A stretch of 64,000 bases of DNA, taken from Nageia nagi. Taxonomy: Eukaryota > Pinophyta. Under the pieces are notes generated by a model. That model was not told the DNA's origin. It made no database searches and saw only the letters and a program-made list of their open reading frames with translations. Below, in pieces: positions 1-12,864 of this stretch. Within the stretch, counting starts at the first letter, position 1; every line of letters starts with the position of its first letter. The stretch is taken from the NCBI GenBank assembly GCA_050084985.1, contig JBITNC010000001.1:120714001-120778000 (forward strand), read 5' to 3'. Made by a program: the position numbers and the translations under genes.

Positions 1-182
1 TCTGAGTCCCCATGATAAGATTCATCATCAGGAAAATTAGTTTCAATAGACAAAGGGACACTATATTTATTTAACCTAGCACTTTTTCTTATTGATATTA
101 TACCTTTCCATGATTTTCTTTTCCTTTTAGTTGGTTCAAGCTTTGATTGATTTAATGATAAAAGGTCTAATGAATTATTCAT
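1..182 (-). CDS. Partial ORF of unknown function, cut by the window edge
   Basis: An open reading frame starts at an ATG (complement of 180-182) and stays open for 60 codons to the window edge. The product is basic, with a KRKRK cluster near residue 20 followed by an RKSARL motif and an acidic stretch (DDES). I do not recognise a family. Basic RxSARL-type segments occur in DNA-binding proteins and in transposon proteins, but that is not enough to assign a role. It could equally be a decayed mobile-element fragment, since nothing upstream resembles a promoter. The rest of the gene, if any, lies outside the window. Confidence 0.25.
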   Translation of the reverse strand, partial: MNNSLDLLSLNQSKLEPTKRKRKSWKGIISIRKSARLNKYSVPLSIETNFPDDESYHGDS

Positions 183-3100
183 ATTTTTAGAAGTTAAGTT
201 TCATATTGGGTTCACCCAATGTTTATAAATATTTTGAGTATGCAAGCAAATAAATAATTACAAAACCTAAAATACCTATTTCAAGCTATGGATAGCAATT
301 TAGACCATACAAACAAATAGATGAAGAAGATAACCACCTAGAATTAGGACAACAATACCAATCAAGAACTGTAATTTGTTTACTTACCTTATGAAGCATA
401 CCTAACATTGAATAATGATATGAATATTGGATGATAAAAAATCCTACTCCAAAGCTATAACCTGAATGCAAACAAAAAGAGGACATGGCAGTCTATGGAT
501 TGTACAGGAGAGTGCTGTAGTGTATTGGCATGATAAGGACTGATGACCTTCATTAGAATGCTCTTTACTTTCAAATCAAGTTGATAATTTGCACAAAGAT
601 GTTTTGATTAGCGATATGATATCTAGATAAATCATCAGTGTTAGAACAGCTTGCATAAGGAAGTATACAAACCACAACCTTGAATGGTAGCATCAAAAGA
701 CACCTAGAGGATTTACCACCACCAAGACTAGATATGGGATCATGTATCTCCATTATTTGGACTTACTATTAGATCCCTATTTATATAGATAATAATATGA
801 CCTACTCCTGAAGTCGGTGTGTACCTACATAAATAGGGTTAGTCCACAATACATAACAATATTCAAGACAATTATTAATATTATGATTATATTCAAAATA
901 AACATTGATATCATTAAATTAAATATTCTATGTGTGTATTAGTGCAAGCAAATGTATTTATTTAAATACATAAATAAATTTTATGCAATAACAATCTACA
1001 TATTATTTTATGATATAAAGTGACATGTGTTCCTTCCTATATGGTCTTTCAAAGATAATTGATGTATGGGCTAGAGTATATATGTAACATACCATCCTTG
1101 ATAAGTAATACTTATCTTTAATGATTGAAGTTAGGAAACTATTATTAATGGTATTGCAGTTATTCCCATGTAGTATCTTATTGTAGAAGGCCTTCCCACT
1201 AAAATAGGACTTTTATGATCTTCCATAATTGAAGTTGACACATACAATAGTTGAGAATGGATTTTGATTTAAAGAATAAACAACCTTCATCATTCAATTC
1301 TAGGAGTGCTAATTATTTGTACCCATTAAAACTTAGTTTCTTCTTAAGGTATTATAGATTAGTATGATATCAATTCCAAAACCATAAAGATTTAGAGGGT
1401 TTGAATCTGTGATTTGTTTATTTGACTTAAAATGATTTTATGTGGACCTCTATAAACACTAAGAACTCAACTATGAATAATATTTTAGTATAGAAGATGA
1501 ATATGGTTAGAAACTATAATAATAGAGCATCATAAATAAAATATTGTATAAAGTTAAACACTATAAAAGATAAAAAGTGACAATAAAGAAAATAGGCATT
1601 TCTCTTATTTATTATAGACTTATTCAAGGGGAAACCTCCAAGTGAGTGAACTCAATATAAATTCCATGGTAATACATGGTTTATCTTCATGGTCTTATAT
1701 AATAGAAGTACCTTAGGTAGCATATTATCTTTTGCATCCTTTCCTACATGTATCATATAATTTGTTATATCCTTTATTCTCTCACACTTATATTTCCTTG
1801 TAATATGAGATGATGTAATAACCTTAATTTTTGTTCCAATTTTTTCAATCTCATGAAAGTTTAACATTAGATAATAATTCTAAGCATCATCATAAATCAT
1901 ATTTGTTGCCCATGTTATTTGGATTTCATTTAATGCAACCTCCAATTTCATGATACTAAGGTGCTCTATTATGGGAAATAACTTATTTTGTTGAAGTAAT
2001 ATTCGATAAATAATAAAATATCCTTTCTCCTACATTACCATTTTTTTACAATCATTAAACCTTACATGAGGTCCACAGTATTAATTTTTATCCCACACTA
2101 TGAATAAAAAGCAAATAAAATTGCTTCAAATAATAAATAATACCATCCTTGCATAGATGGAAAGTGTTCTCCTAATATTTCTTATAACCTTTATTATTGT
2201 CAAAGATAGTGGTATAAAAGTATCCCTTTTACATTAATGGAATAATGGGTCCTCAAAGTATTAAATAAAATGTCTTTAATAATTTTTATTTCATTTATAT
2301 ATATTATATAGTAGGGAAGTAATGTTAAACAAATTATAATGGGATCATAGCAGTTAGTCGAGAAAGATTCATATATAACATTTTCCTTAAGCTTTAAAGA
2401 TTAACACAAGAATAGAATAATTTAAATAACAATAAGGTTTACTCATAATCCTTTTTATATTCATAACACTAGTTCAAAACAACATACAATCAATAACTTA
2501 TTGATGCATAAAATTAAATTAATACCAAATGAAAATAAGATGAACCCATAAAAATAATTAAAATCCTATTATTTTACATATCATTTCCCCAATTTAAAAT
2601 AATTAGTAACTTACTAAAATATTAACATAGAATCATAGTAATATTTAATGAAATAAGAAGAACCATAGTAACAAATTTTAAATCCCTTTTTTATTTTATA
2701 TCATTAATCTAAGTCTCTACAAATAAATTGGTTATTGAAACATAAAACTAATTATATCAATAAAGCAAGGTGACCTTGTAGTACTTTTGTTCCTTATATA
2801 CATTAAAAAAAATTGTATATCTTATTTTGTCAAAGAATTTTTATTATAATATAGAAATCTAAAATTTATTCTTAGTAAAAATAATTAGCAAGCACAATGT
2901 CACATCCTTTCATTCTCTTCCACTAGATGTTACTTGTAGGCTAAAGAGAGAAATGCACTCTTGAATGGGTCAAGGTGATTCATAACATTACTTATCAATT
3001 CTACAATTTGATTCCTTCAAGGATTATCATTTGTCTCACATTATTTAATATTGAGAAAGTTTAGCAAATTCACCAACTATATATTCTAAAAAGTGTTTTT

Positions 3101-3906
3101 CAATTATAACAATTCTTTCCATTTATATAACAATGGTAGATTTCATCTACTTCTATAAAATTATAATATATTTATTTCATCCTACTTAAGTTCCATCACA
3201 AATGCATAATATACTTTCAAGATATTTTATTCTTATTTTTAAAATAATGTAACATTTTTCTTTATTGATCTTTGCTTCATCTAATCTCCCTACATGCATC
3301 ATGCATCCTCCCTACCTTGCTTTCCTTTTCTTCTATAATCTTCTACCTGCACACTCCCTTGCTCCTTCATGTTTTATCCTTCCATCCTCTCAGTTTTACC
3401 TTCTTATCTCCTCCCTTATCTCTTCATCCAATTTCTCCCTCCCTCATGGCTCCACCATGGATTACTATGACCCAAACTTGGACCAAAAAGATTAGTTGAG
3501 TCTATTCAACTTTGAACATCCTAAGGTGATGATCAAATACCTTCTTGAAACTTGAAATTACCAATGAAAATGGGACTAGGAAGCTCAACATTCTCAATGA
3601 TCTAATTACCTTAGAAGAATAATATAACAAATTTTCTCTCATTTGAAAATTTGCTTGATTTCATCCAAATATTGGCCAAATTCATGCATGGATTAACCTA
3701 AAATGGATAATCCATAGTAATCCATAGTAAACTCCATATAAATATTGAACTCCAAAAATATTTTTTTTATTTAAGATTCACTTTAAATATGATTTGGAAT
3801 AATTCCTTTGAAGAGGTCCCTATTTATTTTGGAAGAAAGGAGTCTTATATCTTTAATGATACAAAGGATTTCATCATGAAAAAGAAAATATTTATACTAA
3901 ACCTAT
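183..3906. other. AT-rich sequence with no recognisable gene
   Basis: About 3.7 kb in which every frame is broken by frequent stops. Short ORFs near 3265-3499 come from a pyrimidine-rich stretch (about 3290-3460) and encode only low-complexity hydrophobic peptides. No transposon domain, RNA gene or tandem repeat was recognised. Confidence 0.5.
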
Positions 3907-4634
3907 TGTTATAACCAAAATAATAATAATTATTAAGGTTATTTACAAAATAATTAAATTTGTCAATTAACTATGAATAATAGGAAATCCATGATATAAA
4001 AGATGATAATGACCTAATTAACCTTGAACTATCAAAATTAGATTTATAAAAGATACAAACCTATACTTTACTTATAACAATGAACTAAGGAAAAATTTGA
4101 TCAAAAGAGGAAAAATGATGAGCTTCCCCAAAACATAGAGACACCAATCTGACTTCAACCTAGAGGTAGTGCTAGAAGCCCAATGATGTTGTTTGATTAC
4201 CATTCTAGAATGCTCCACCCTTTCACTCAATGTCATCATCCCACATTCAATCTATCAAATCTCACTTGTGAAGGGATGAAAGATTACAAAAATGCAGTGC
4301 TTAGATTATAACAAAATCTAGAGATGATAGATGGTGTTAAGAAATACCAATCAAGATTGACACAAATATATTGCTACCTATCAAGGATTTGAATTATATT
4401 ACATCATTTCCTATCTTTGATCATGCACAATCCCTCCACCTTTATAGGCAACAAGTCTACTGCTAAGGCTCCTCCTTAGGCTTATTATGATGTCAACCTG
4501 ACCTGTTACTATAAAACATAAAGGTAGATGAGAGTGCACATAGAAAAGAGTATTTATTTAATAAATTAAATAAATAATTTCAAATACTTAAAAGGTGATT
4601 TTAATTAAATTAAAATTATTTTTAGGTGTTAACA
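3907..4634 (-). repeat. 3' LTR of element A
   Basis: A 728-bp copy of the 11744-12472 repeat. A purine tract (complement of 4635-4646) borders its 5' edge on the minus strand, as expected for a polypurine tract. CCTAT lies immediately outside, at 3902-3906. Confidence 0.85.
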
Positions 4635-5059
4635 AATGCCCCACTTTGAATATGGTTTGATGCTTTGAGAAAAAAGAAAATCAAAGCATGAATTCAAAGT
4701 ATAACAAGAAGAGTAAGAAAGTACTTCCTAAAATATTGTGTCAAGGAAACAACTTCGGATGACCCAATTTTTGCTTATATTATGTCCCCCTCTTTGATTT
4801 GGTTACGACATGATGGAAACTCTCATCATAGGATCAATCCAAGGCAAAGAAAAAGGTACCTAAAAAAAATTAGACAAGAATTGGTTTGCACAATATATCT
4901 CAAATATAAACATTAAACATCATAATACAAAGAGTGTGATAAGAAAAGAAAACATGTCCTTGGTGACTTACCCACCAAGATGAGAAGAAGATGATAAATA
5001 ATTTAGATTGATCAGCTTGGTTTCCCAAGAGACCATGTTGCCATGGATTTTGATATTAA

Positions 5060-5510
5060 TGGTTCTTCCTTACAAAGGTACCAAATGATAAGATTGACCC
5101 TTCCTTACAAAGAAGGAAAATGATAAGCAATGATATGATATGAAAAATATTTGATCATATGACAAGTAGCTTTTTATGATAAGAATCAGTTTAGACAAGG
5201 AATGATAAATAATATTTATTAGTAAGATGAGTTTGAATAAATCAATATTTTGATAAGTAATTGTTAAGCAAACATCTATTTAATAAAGCAAGATATGCTA
5301 TATGTATGATAAGCAAGATAAGTGAGATAAGGAAGATAATCAAGATTTCATAAAACTATGACAATTAATATGCATGAGAAACAATAATGCACATTTTATC
5401 ACAATGTTCATTGATAAGAAATTTTTGACAAGATATATAACCAAGCATTCTGATAAGCGAGTTATTGACATAACATTGAAATGTCAGAGCAATGTATATG
5501 ATAAGCACAA
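5060..5510. repeat. Cluster of GATAAG motifs in element A
   Basis: About ten copies of GATAAG or TGATAAG occur irregularly in 450 bp (for example near 5087, 5130, 5178, 5250, 5310-5330, 5413 and 5454). They look like a degenerate simple repeat. GATAAG is also the I-box core, but no regulatory role can be claimed. Confidence 0.4.
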
Positions 5511-6794
5511 TAATGACATGCATTTATGATATGAGAAACTAAAACTAGCATTTTTGAAACATATATGAAATAGATGCAATGTTATATATAACTAAAAATC
5601 ATAGATATTTTTATTCATTTAAATGCACATACATAACACGAAAAAGGAAATTCAATTTAAATGACCATTTGAACCTAGCAACAATGTTAGGAACGTAACA
5701 TTGATACTAGGATAAGAAGCAAGTTTCAAAAGAAAAAGTTTCTCAGTCTATGCCACAATCTTGAAGTGCAAAAAGCAACAATGTATAAGAACACAACATG
5801 TAAAGCAAAATTTAATGATCATTATATTTCAATTTTTACCAATTTGCCCCAAGGGGTTTTTGATAATTTACATTTTATTATAGAGAATGGATAAATATTT
5901 TTATTGCATGAATGAGAAGAGCAAAATTAAAGCACAAAGTTGGAAAAGAGATGAGCCTAGGAACTTAATGGCATAGATCAAATGCTATGATGATGTACCA
6001 TTAAAGTTGTGAAAGGCTATTAAGGAAAGGAACATAAATGGTTATGTAGATATTTGACAATAAAAAGAGTTCAGTTTGGGTTGATTGTTGAGGATCCATT
6101 AAGGTCAATTGTTAAAAAAAGAATTGGTTTCTACATTAGTTTATTATAAATAAGAGGAATTTGGTTTCATTTGTACATTCTTAATTTGGCAATTGGAGCT
6201 CTAGTCCATGAGGTTTAGGTTTCCTACTAAGCTTGTGGAGAGGTTATAGTGTGCTATTGGCTTGGTTGTTATGTTTATTGTTGATATGGATCGTCAAATT
6301 ATTTCACAAAAAGATCATTAGTATTTAGTTGTTAATTTTCACTTGAGGTGAATTAGGTACCAAAATTTTCTTATATTCTTGGTCTATGCATCATTTAGAA
6401 GGTTTTTGATCATTTACTTTTTCAAATTGGTTAAGTTTTTGCTAAATTTGGAAAATTTTTGAAACATAGGGGGTAAAAATGTAGGGCTATATTTTTACAT
6501 GCATGGAAGGAAATGAGATATGTTTTTACCATATAATCTAGGTCAAATTTGATGGGTATAAATGTTTTTAGGAATTGGGGGTTGAAATAGGGTGGCACTA
6601 CTAGGATCCATGTGTCATCACTAGGATGAGTTTTGAAGAGAAACAACAAAATAACAATTGTATGGGTTTATTGGACATTTTTGCACTTACAATTTTTGAA
6701 AAAATACATCATTAAATTGGAAAAATAACATGAAAAGTACATATTTTAAGTTTTGAGATTATTTTGAAACATATTTTTGTTATTGATACATTTC

Positions 6795-8420
6795 ATGTTT
6801 GACCTAGATGCAAGATCTGACATACCTAATGAGAAGTAAGTCATGGAGTCTAGTTATATACGTGATCATAAACTTTGTGTTGACTCTAGATGAGAGAGGA
6901 CATTTAGAGATGTTCAAACTTATTCATATGAGAGGGATCATATGTATCCAAGTGGTAATGCCTTCATGTAGTGTTGGTGTGATGACACCAACACATTCCA
7001 TTCATCAATGGGTGAGATGAAGATCACCTTGATTGAAATTCATTGCATTTTGTGAGTACCTATGAAGGGTAAACTAATTCAACATTCCACTTTGACTATG
7101 GATGAGATGGAGGACTAGTGCTACTGGTTGATAGGGGTTAGGTATTACCAGCAGTAGAAGAAGGGTGCATCCCTTTATGACATGATTTACATGCCACCAA
7201 AGGATATTAACTTTACTAAGTATTTTGGGATATATGTAGCTATTCTTATTAATACAATCTTGTGTTGTGATAATAACCATGAGTTCTTCCATACCAAGTT
7301 CATTCCCATAGTGGGAGGGATATGCCTTCTTGGGGAGAGTTATGCATGGGAATCATGCATATTGGCCATGTTATACATGAATCTTTATAGTTTTGTTTAT
7401 GTGAAGAAAAAAGGCAAGATTATTGCCCACTCATTAATTTTATAGAATTAGGTGTACGAGCATATCAATGTGGCTTGTACCTATCTTCTTGTAGTGACAT
7501 AGGTGAATATGCCTTATGGGTTTTGGTGGTAGATTGCATAATAGGTAGGTGTGACATGAGGAGTCAAGAAGTATCTAAGATTGTTGGATCTATTAGATGA
7601 TGCTAATTTGGTTTGGGACCCATACTTTGACTTATCAATATGGGAGGAGTAATATGAGGAGCTATCATGGAGCATGGCTTTATACCATATCCAAGATCAC
7701 AAATAAGTTATCAATTTTTACTAGTTAGACTAGGTGCTGAGGTAGTTTATCATGTGCAAGATATGCCTATATCAAGGATGTGATCATATGTGACCAGGTA
7801 CTATCATTATTGAGAGATTCCACCAAGGATTATGGATATGCTAGTGTGGAGTGTAGAGTGGGTTGCACTAGAGGATCATGCCCAAGGGTGCCAATGCCTT
7901 TTCATCAACATACTTTGGAGTATGAACAATGGTGGAAGATAGTGAGGCCCATTCAATTAGGCTTGAGAATGAGGAGGGTGATGAGATAGAGGGAGAGGAG
8001 GAAGCAAGGGAGGAGGAGGAGGAGAGTAGAAATAGATAATGGGATGAGGATCCCATGAATATGGGTGATGCTCCACCACCTACCTGACTAGTAGACCCAT
8101 TTGCACCATCCTCATTAAGAGCTATAGTTCCCCTGATAGATACCTCAAGTATCCCTAGACTCTAAGAATTTGGTTATATTTATTTTTGAAGTGGAAAATT
8201 GATAATAAATTTTTTATGATACAAACTAGAGACTTAGGTGGTGGCACTACAAGCGTAGGTGGTGAGCCTACGATTACAATTGAAGGCTAGATATGACCAA
8301 ATAAGGATTCTATAGGAACATATAGAGGTACTACATGCTCTTCTACATGTGATACAATATCAAGAGTTGAATAGGATCCCAAACCTAATCATACTAAAGG
8401 AAAATTAGCTCCTTTAGTTT
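6795..8420 (+). pseudogene. Plant mobile domain (aminotransferase-like) pseudogene, antisense inside element A
   Basis: One plus-strand frame can be followed with no net shift from about 6795 to 8420, broken only by stop codons. Its landmarks in order are typical of PMD proteins (PF10536; MAIN/MAIL1 family and transposon relatives): TNTFH then GEMKITL (6987-7031), a YAWESCILAMLY block (7341-7376), a VYEH block (7452 onward), VWDPYF (about 7608-7625), and INFY/VLR near 7702-7740. They are followed by a glutamate-rich tail (7965-8035) and a coiled-coil-like LQLKARYDQIRIL segment (8270-8308). PMD proteins act in nuclear gene silencing, and PMD genes are known passengers of plant MULE and Ty3/gypsy elements. 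The gene runs opposite to its host element. At least 20 stops make it non-functional; many could derive from CAG, CGA or TGG by a single transition. Confidence 0.8.
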
Positions 8421-9959
8421 GGTTAGATGCTATTAGTGACATCTACTGGTCACTCTAAGTCTAAATCTAAGAGTAGGACTAGAGATCTTTCCATAGGTTA
8501 GCGTTCCTGTGTGGGGAACTAGGTTTATGTATTAGTGACTTGTATTATTATGGACTTATTTTAGACCTATTTTGACTATCTATGAAAAACATGATATTAT
8601 TTATTATGAATTTATATGTTTGGTTATGTGCATGACATGTTTTCATTTTATTTTTTAAGTTATTAGGACTGTATTTGAATATGTGATAGAAACACTTATA
8701 GATATATATGCAAAATGAAATTTGGGTAATTTAGTTCAAAAAAGATAAACATAAAAAACAAATATGCAAAAGCTAAGTTTAAAATATTCCTTTAACAAAG
8801 ATAAGCATAAAAAGATAAATTTAGATAAATAATTTATATACATGATGATTTAACAAGCACCAACATACAAAGGCTTAGAAAATAAAAAAATAGTCATATC
8901 AGTATTAAGCATAATAGAGAGGTAGCATTGGAAGTCAATGACAATTCTTGGATAAGGAGCAAAGATGGAAGAAAAAATAGTACTTAGGAAATGGCCTAAT
9001 TAATGAAAAAATAGACCTAAAATTTGATGAACGAAAAGAAAAAAATAAAGCTTATATAATAGTATCCATTTTATCAATTTTGCTAATCATTTACTAGAAA
9101 GCATGGAAATAAAATAAATGCATACATATTTTTGTAATAAAATACATATATCAAAAATACTATAGCAAAATTTTAATGAAATAAAACTTGGAATGGAGCG
9201 ATGAAATTAGGTTCTAGCACTGTCGCCTAGTTATTAGAATGAAAAAAAACTCAATTTAAAATAAAAGTTATAAATTTGGATCAAATGATGAAAAATAAAT
9301 ATATGATAAAAAATATGATGAAATAATCTATGGAATAGTCCATACACCATCAACATTAAGGACCATACCTAGAACCAGCAATTGCTAAGCTGCTATTATG
9401 GTTAAGGGATACTCATAGTGTTGGTATGCAACTTCTTACCATTATAATCGAGTTTCACCTTCTTGAATAGTGGAAATAGATTATCGAATATATTGAACCT
9501 TTGGTTTTGAGGATGCAACAGACTATCCTATACTAGTTTAAACTTATGTTGCTACAAAACCTCATCTAAAACTTCATGGTTGAATTTAAATTTACATTTT
9601 TCATGTAATTCTTGGATTATATTTTTGAGATGAAACACTTTTTTGTGGCATGGCTGGCTCTCCTATGGAATTTACAAAAAGGTGTGCTTGATAGCCTTGA
9701 GGTTTTATACATAGGTCTCTTTCATTGGTAGATAACAAACCAAGTTCATGGCTACTAAGGCATCCAAGACTAATTCTCTCATATAACTCGGTATACTATC
9801 TACATGACTTCATAGATTTCCAAACTTCTGTGTCATCATGGATGAAATGAGCTATCATTTTCACTTCATGCTTATGGTAATGGATCTTTCTAGGTTCATC
9901 AATAGAAGCTTAGGTTTTGATTGAAGTTGGCTTCATATGGGCTAAGGATTCATTAAAGG

Positions 9960-11643
9960 ATTTATGATGGGCCCTTTACTAATCATTTTATCAATTAGTT
10001 TATCATACAAGTAATTTTGAAATATGAAAAGTCATGTATACAAGATAGCAACAAGGCTCAAAATAGAATATGCTTCTTTTCTTTGGTAGGTATATGGACT
10101 TGGTTTCTCTACTTTGGACCACTTAATAATGAATTCACTAATAAGTTGACCTTATTTATATTTTAGGTTAAACATGTATAAAGGAGATTGTTCTTGTGTT
10201 ATGAACAAATTATATTGATTCAAAAAAGCTTTTACAACATCATAAAATCATGCAATAATTTCATTAAGAAAATTAGAAAACCATAAGAATGATTTCAATT
10301 TTAATGTAAGAGGAAAAAAATTAGCCAACAAGTCATCATCATTTGCAAATGAAACAACCTATAAGTTACACCTTTGCAAATGTATATATTACCTATTTTT
10401 CAAATGAGATCATAATGTATCATAATGACCATAAAAAATTGTATCATAATGACCATAAAAAATTGTAAATATTACCTATTTTTCATACCTTTTCTAGAGA
10501 ATGAGATGAAAAAAGGGGTTCTCACTACCTCTTGGTATCGTAGGTGTGAACTTATTAATGTATTCCATGATGCAATCCTTCTATTGATTTAATTGAAGCA
10601 CTTCTTATAGTCCATAATCTAGAGGTGCATGTAGTAATGGTATACCACTATGCATATGATTTTCCTTTGATAAACTTACAAATAGACCAAAATAACAAAC
10701 TTTTTTTTCTCCCAAAGTTCTTACCAAATTTTTAACCAAATCAATTTGGTATTCAAGTGAAATAGCTTTGTATTCTAGGTTAAGCTTTAGAAAATTTACT
10801 TCTCTTTTTAGCATATCAAATTTTATATCTGAACAACTTGGTCTTCATTTCATTTCAAATGCTATTTCTAGATCAAGTTCATCCATCAAAGATTTAGGGA
10901 TGGATGGCCTTTGAGGTTCCTCATCCTTTGAGATATCAACTAGGTCTTCTTTGTCAATGTTGTCTTCAAACTCTTCATCATAGTCTAGAGGTACTTATGG
11001 AATAGAAACCCTAGGATTAGAAAATGATTGGTCATGATTCTATTCAAGTCATATAAAGGTGACACTAGGTCCAATGACATCACTAAGATTATGTGAGGTA
11101 CCAAAGTTCTAGTTTAGAATTTGAGGTTAAAGAACAATATTAGGGATGGAAAAATGTAATGGAAGTACCTATAAAGGTTTAAAATATTTATAACCCTATC
11201 AAAAAAGGGGTTAATTTCATATCTTATTCAGTTTGTTGGATCATCTACTTTTATTTGGTATATTTAGGAGTAGAATATAAGGTAGAACCTATGAGGTGTT
11301 TGACTTCAATATTGACTTCTTTCAAAGTTTGAAAAAGGAAAGGAAGACATTATTTTGTAGCTAATAATTTTTAACCTTATGGAATGGACAAAATTTTGGT
11401 GAGTACCTATAATTCATTGGATGAGATCTCATCAAGTTCTTCTCAATTATTTTTTATTTCTTTTTGAGCTAAGTGGTTACAATATTTTAGAGAACTATCA
11501 TATTCATCATGTAGGTGCAATATTTGTACTTTTTTACTTTTTCTTCTAGGAATGTTGGCATAATTCTTGCATGCCCTAGTCTTCTTAGGTTTTTCAATAG
11601 CACATTCAATATTTTCATGATATGTAGCAATTGGTGTATTCAT
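9960..11643 (-). pseudogene. Possible decayed gag region of element A
   Basis: Starting about 100 bp after the PBS, the minus strand opens with a 66-codon reading frame (11643-11443) beginning MNTPIATYHE, in the position where gag of a Tat-type element would start. Further along (about 10130-9970) another stretch reads YTYQRKEAYSILSLVAILYT and then YLYDKLIDKMISKGP, which has the character of the gag/protease linker of plant Ty3/gypsy elements. Between these pieces every frame is broken. No zinc knuckle or protease motif could be found, so the assignment rests mainly on position. Confidence 0.3.
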
Positions 11644-11725
11644 AACACTTGAAATAATGATTAATCCTATTCAAAACCCTAGGGTTTCAATGTAACTAAT
11701 GAAGGATAACATGATGTATTGAAAA

Positions 11726-11742
11726 GAAGTCAAGTTCACCAA
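11726..11742 (-). other. Primer binding site of element A
   Basis: Read on the minus strand, TTGGTGAACTTGACTTC follows the 5' LTR directly. The first eleven bases match the PBS of element D (56919 onward). I do not assign the priming tRNA by eye. Confidence 0.65.
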
Positions 11743-11743
11743 T

Positions 11744-12472
11744 TGTTATAATCAAAATAATAATAATTATTAAGGTTATTTAAAAAATAATTAAATTCAC
11801 CAATCAACTATGAATAATAAGAAATTAATGACATGAAAGATAACAATGACCTAATTGACCTTAACCTATCAAAATTGGATTTATGGAAGATATAAACCTA
11901 TACTTTACCTATGATAATTAATAGAGGCAAAATTTGATCAAAGATGATGGACATTAAGCTTCTCCAAAATATAGAGCCACCATTCCGACCTCAATCTAGT
12001 GATAACACCAAAAGCCCAATGATGTCTCCCTATTACCATTTTAGAATATCTTTCTCTTTCACTTGATGTCATCATCCCATCTTTGATCCATCAAATTTTT
12101 CTTATGAGGGGATGAAGGATCATAGGAATGTAGAGCTTAGATTATAACAAAATCTAGAGATGATAAGTTTCATTAAGAAACACCAATTAGGATTGACACA
12201 TGTATATTTACACCTATTAAGGATTAAGGATTATGTCATATCATGTCCTATATTTGATCATGCATAACAACTCAACCTTTATAGTTAAAAGGTCTAGTGC
12301 TAAGGCTCCTCCTTAGGCTTATTGTGATATCAAATTGACCTATTACCACAAAACATAATGGTATATGAGAGTGCACATAGAAAAGAGCATTTATTTAATA
12401 AATTAAATAAATAAGTTTGAATACCAAAAAGAGGATTTTAATTAAATTAAAATTCCTTTGTAGGTGTTAACA
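11744..12472 (-). repeat. 5' LTR of element A
   Basis: A 729-bp long terminal repeat, aligned over its full length with 3907-4634. It is next to the PBS, so it is the 5' LTR of the minus-strand element. On the minus strand it begins TGTTAACACC and ends in CA. Confidence 0.85.
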
Positions 12473-12859
12473 CCTATCTAGGTTCAAATACAAAAACTTC
12501 CACCATTATTATGGAATAATCTCAACAATAAAACATAAAATAAGGTTACTCATAGTAATATTATGTGTCAATATCAATCTTACCAAGGAAGTCCTTGATA
12601 AAATCATACTAAGAATATTTGATTATGTCTTGGAGAAAAATTTGAGTATGAGAATATTATGCTAAAATGAAAAATCTACAACATATTAGGGCAATGATAC
12701 AATATACCTTGATATACCTAAAACTATCTCATACACCATCTCTAAGGATCTTAATTCAATACCTCAAAGGTGATATTAGCCAAAATATAGACCTTAGGAG
12801 CATCCAAAAAGGCCTAAAACTAACAACTCCATAACCCAAACAAAGTAACCAATGCATTG
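12473..12859. other. Spacer between element A and Copia E1
   Basis: After the CCTAT duplication of element A come about 390 bp of AT-rich DNA with no ORF or repeat recognised. They end at the TAAAT target duplication of E1 (12860-12864). Confidence 0.5.
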
Positions 12860-12864
12860 TAAAT

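Larger units (their letters stand above)
3907..12472 (-). mobile_element. Element A: old LTR retrotransposon (Tat-like termini), minus strand
   Basis: Two long direct repeats (3907-4634 and 11744-12472) flank 7.1 kb. Both start TGTTATAA and end GTTAACA on the plus strand, and the whole is flanked by the 5-bp target duplication CCTAT (3902-3906 and 12473-12477). Orientation comes from the primer binding site ATTGGTGAACTTGACTTC, read on the minus strand next to the right LTR, and from a purine tract, AAGTGGGGCATT, next to the left LTR. The PBS and terminal bases match those of the Tat-type element at 56.2 kb. By eye the LTRs differ at very roughly a fifth of positions, so insertion is old. The interior holds a possible gag remnant, no recognisable RT or integrase, and a PMD pseudogene on the opposite strand. 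Confidence 0.85.

Noticed and set aside
3265-3499. Two overlapping plus-strand ORFs
   Set aside because: Low-complexity hydrophobic products of a pyrimidine-rich tract, no domain, overlapping in two frames.
7868-8056. 62-codon minus-strand ORF rich in Ser
   Set aside because: Complement of the glutamate-rich tail of the PMD pseudogene.
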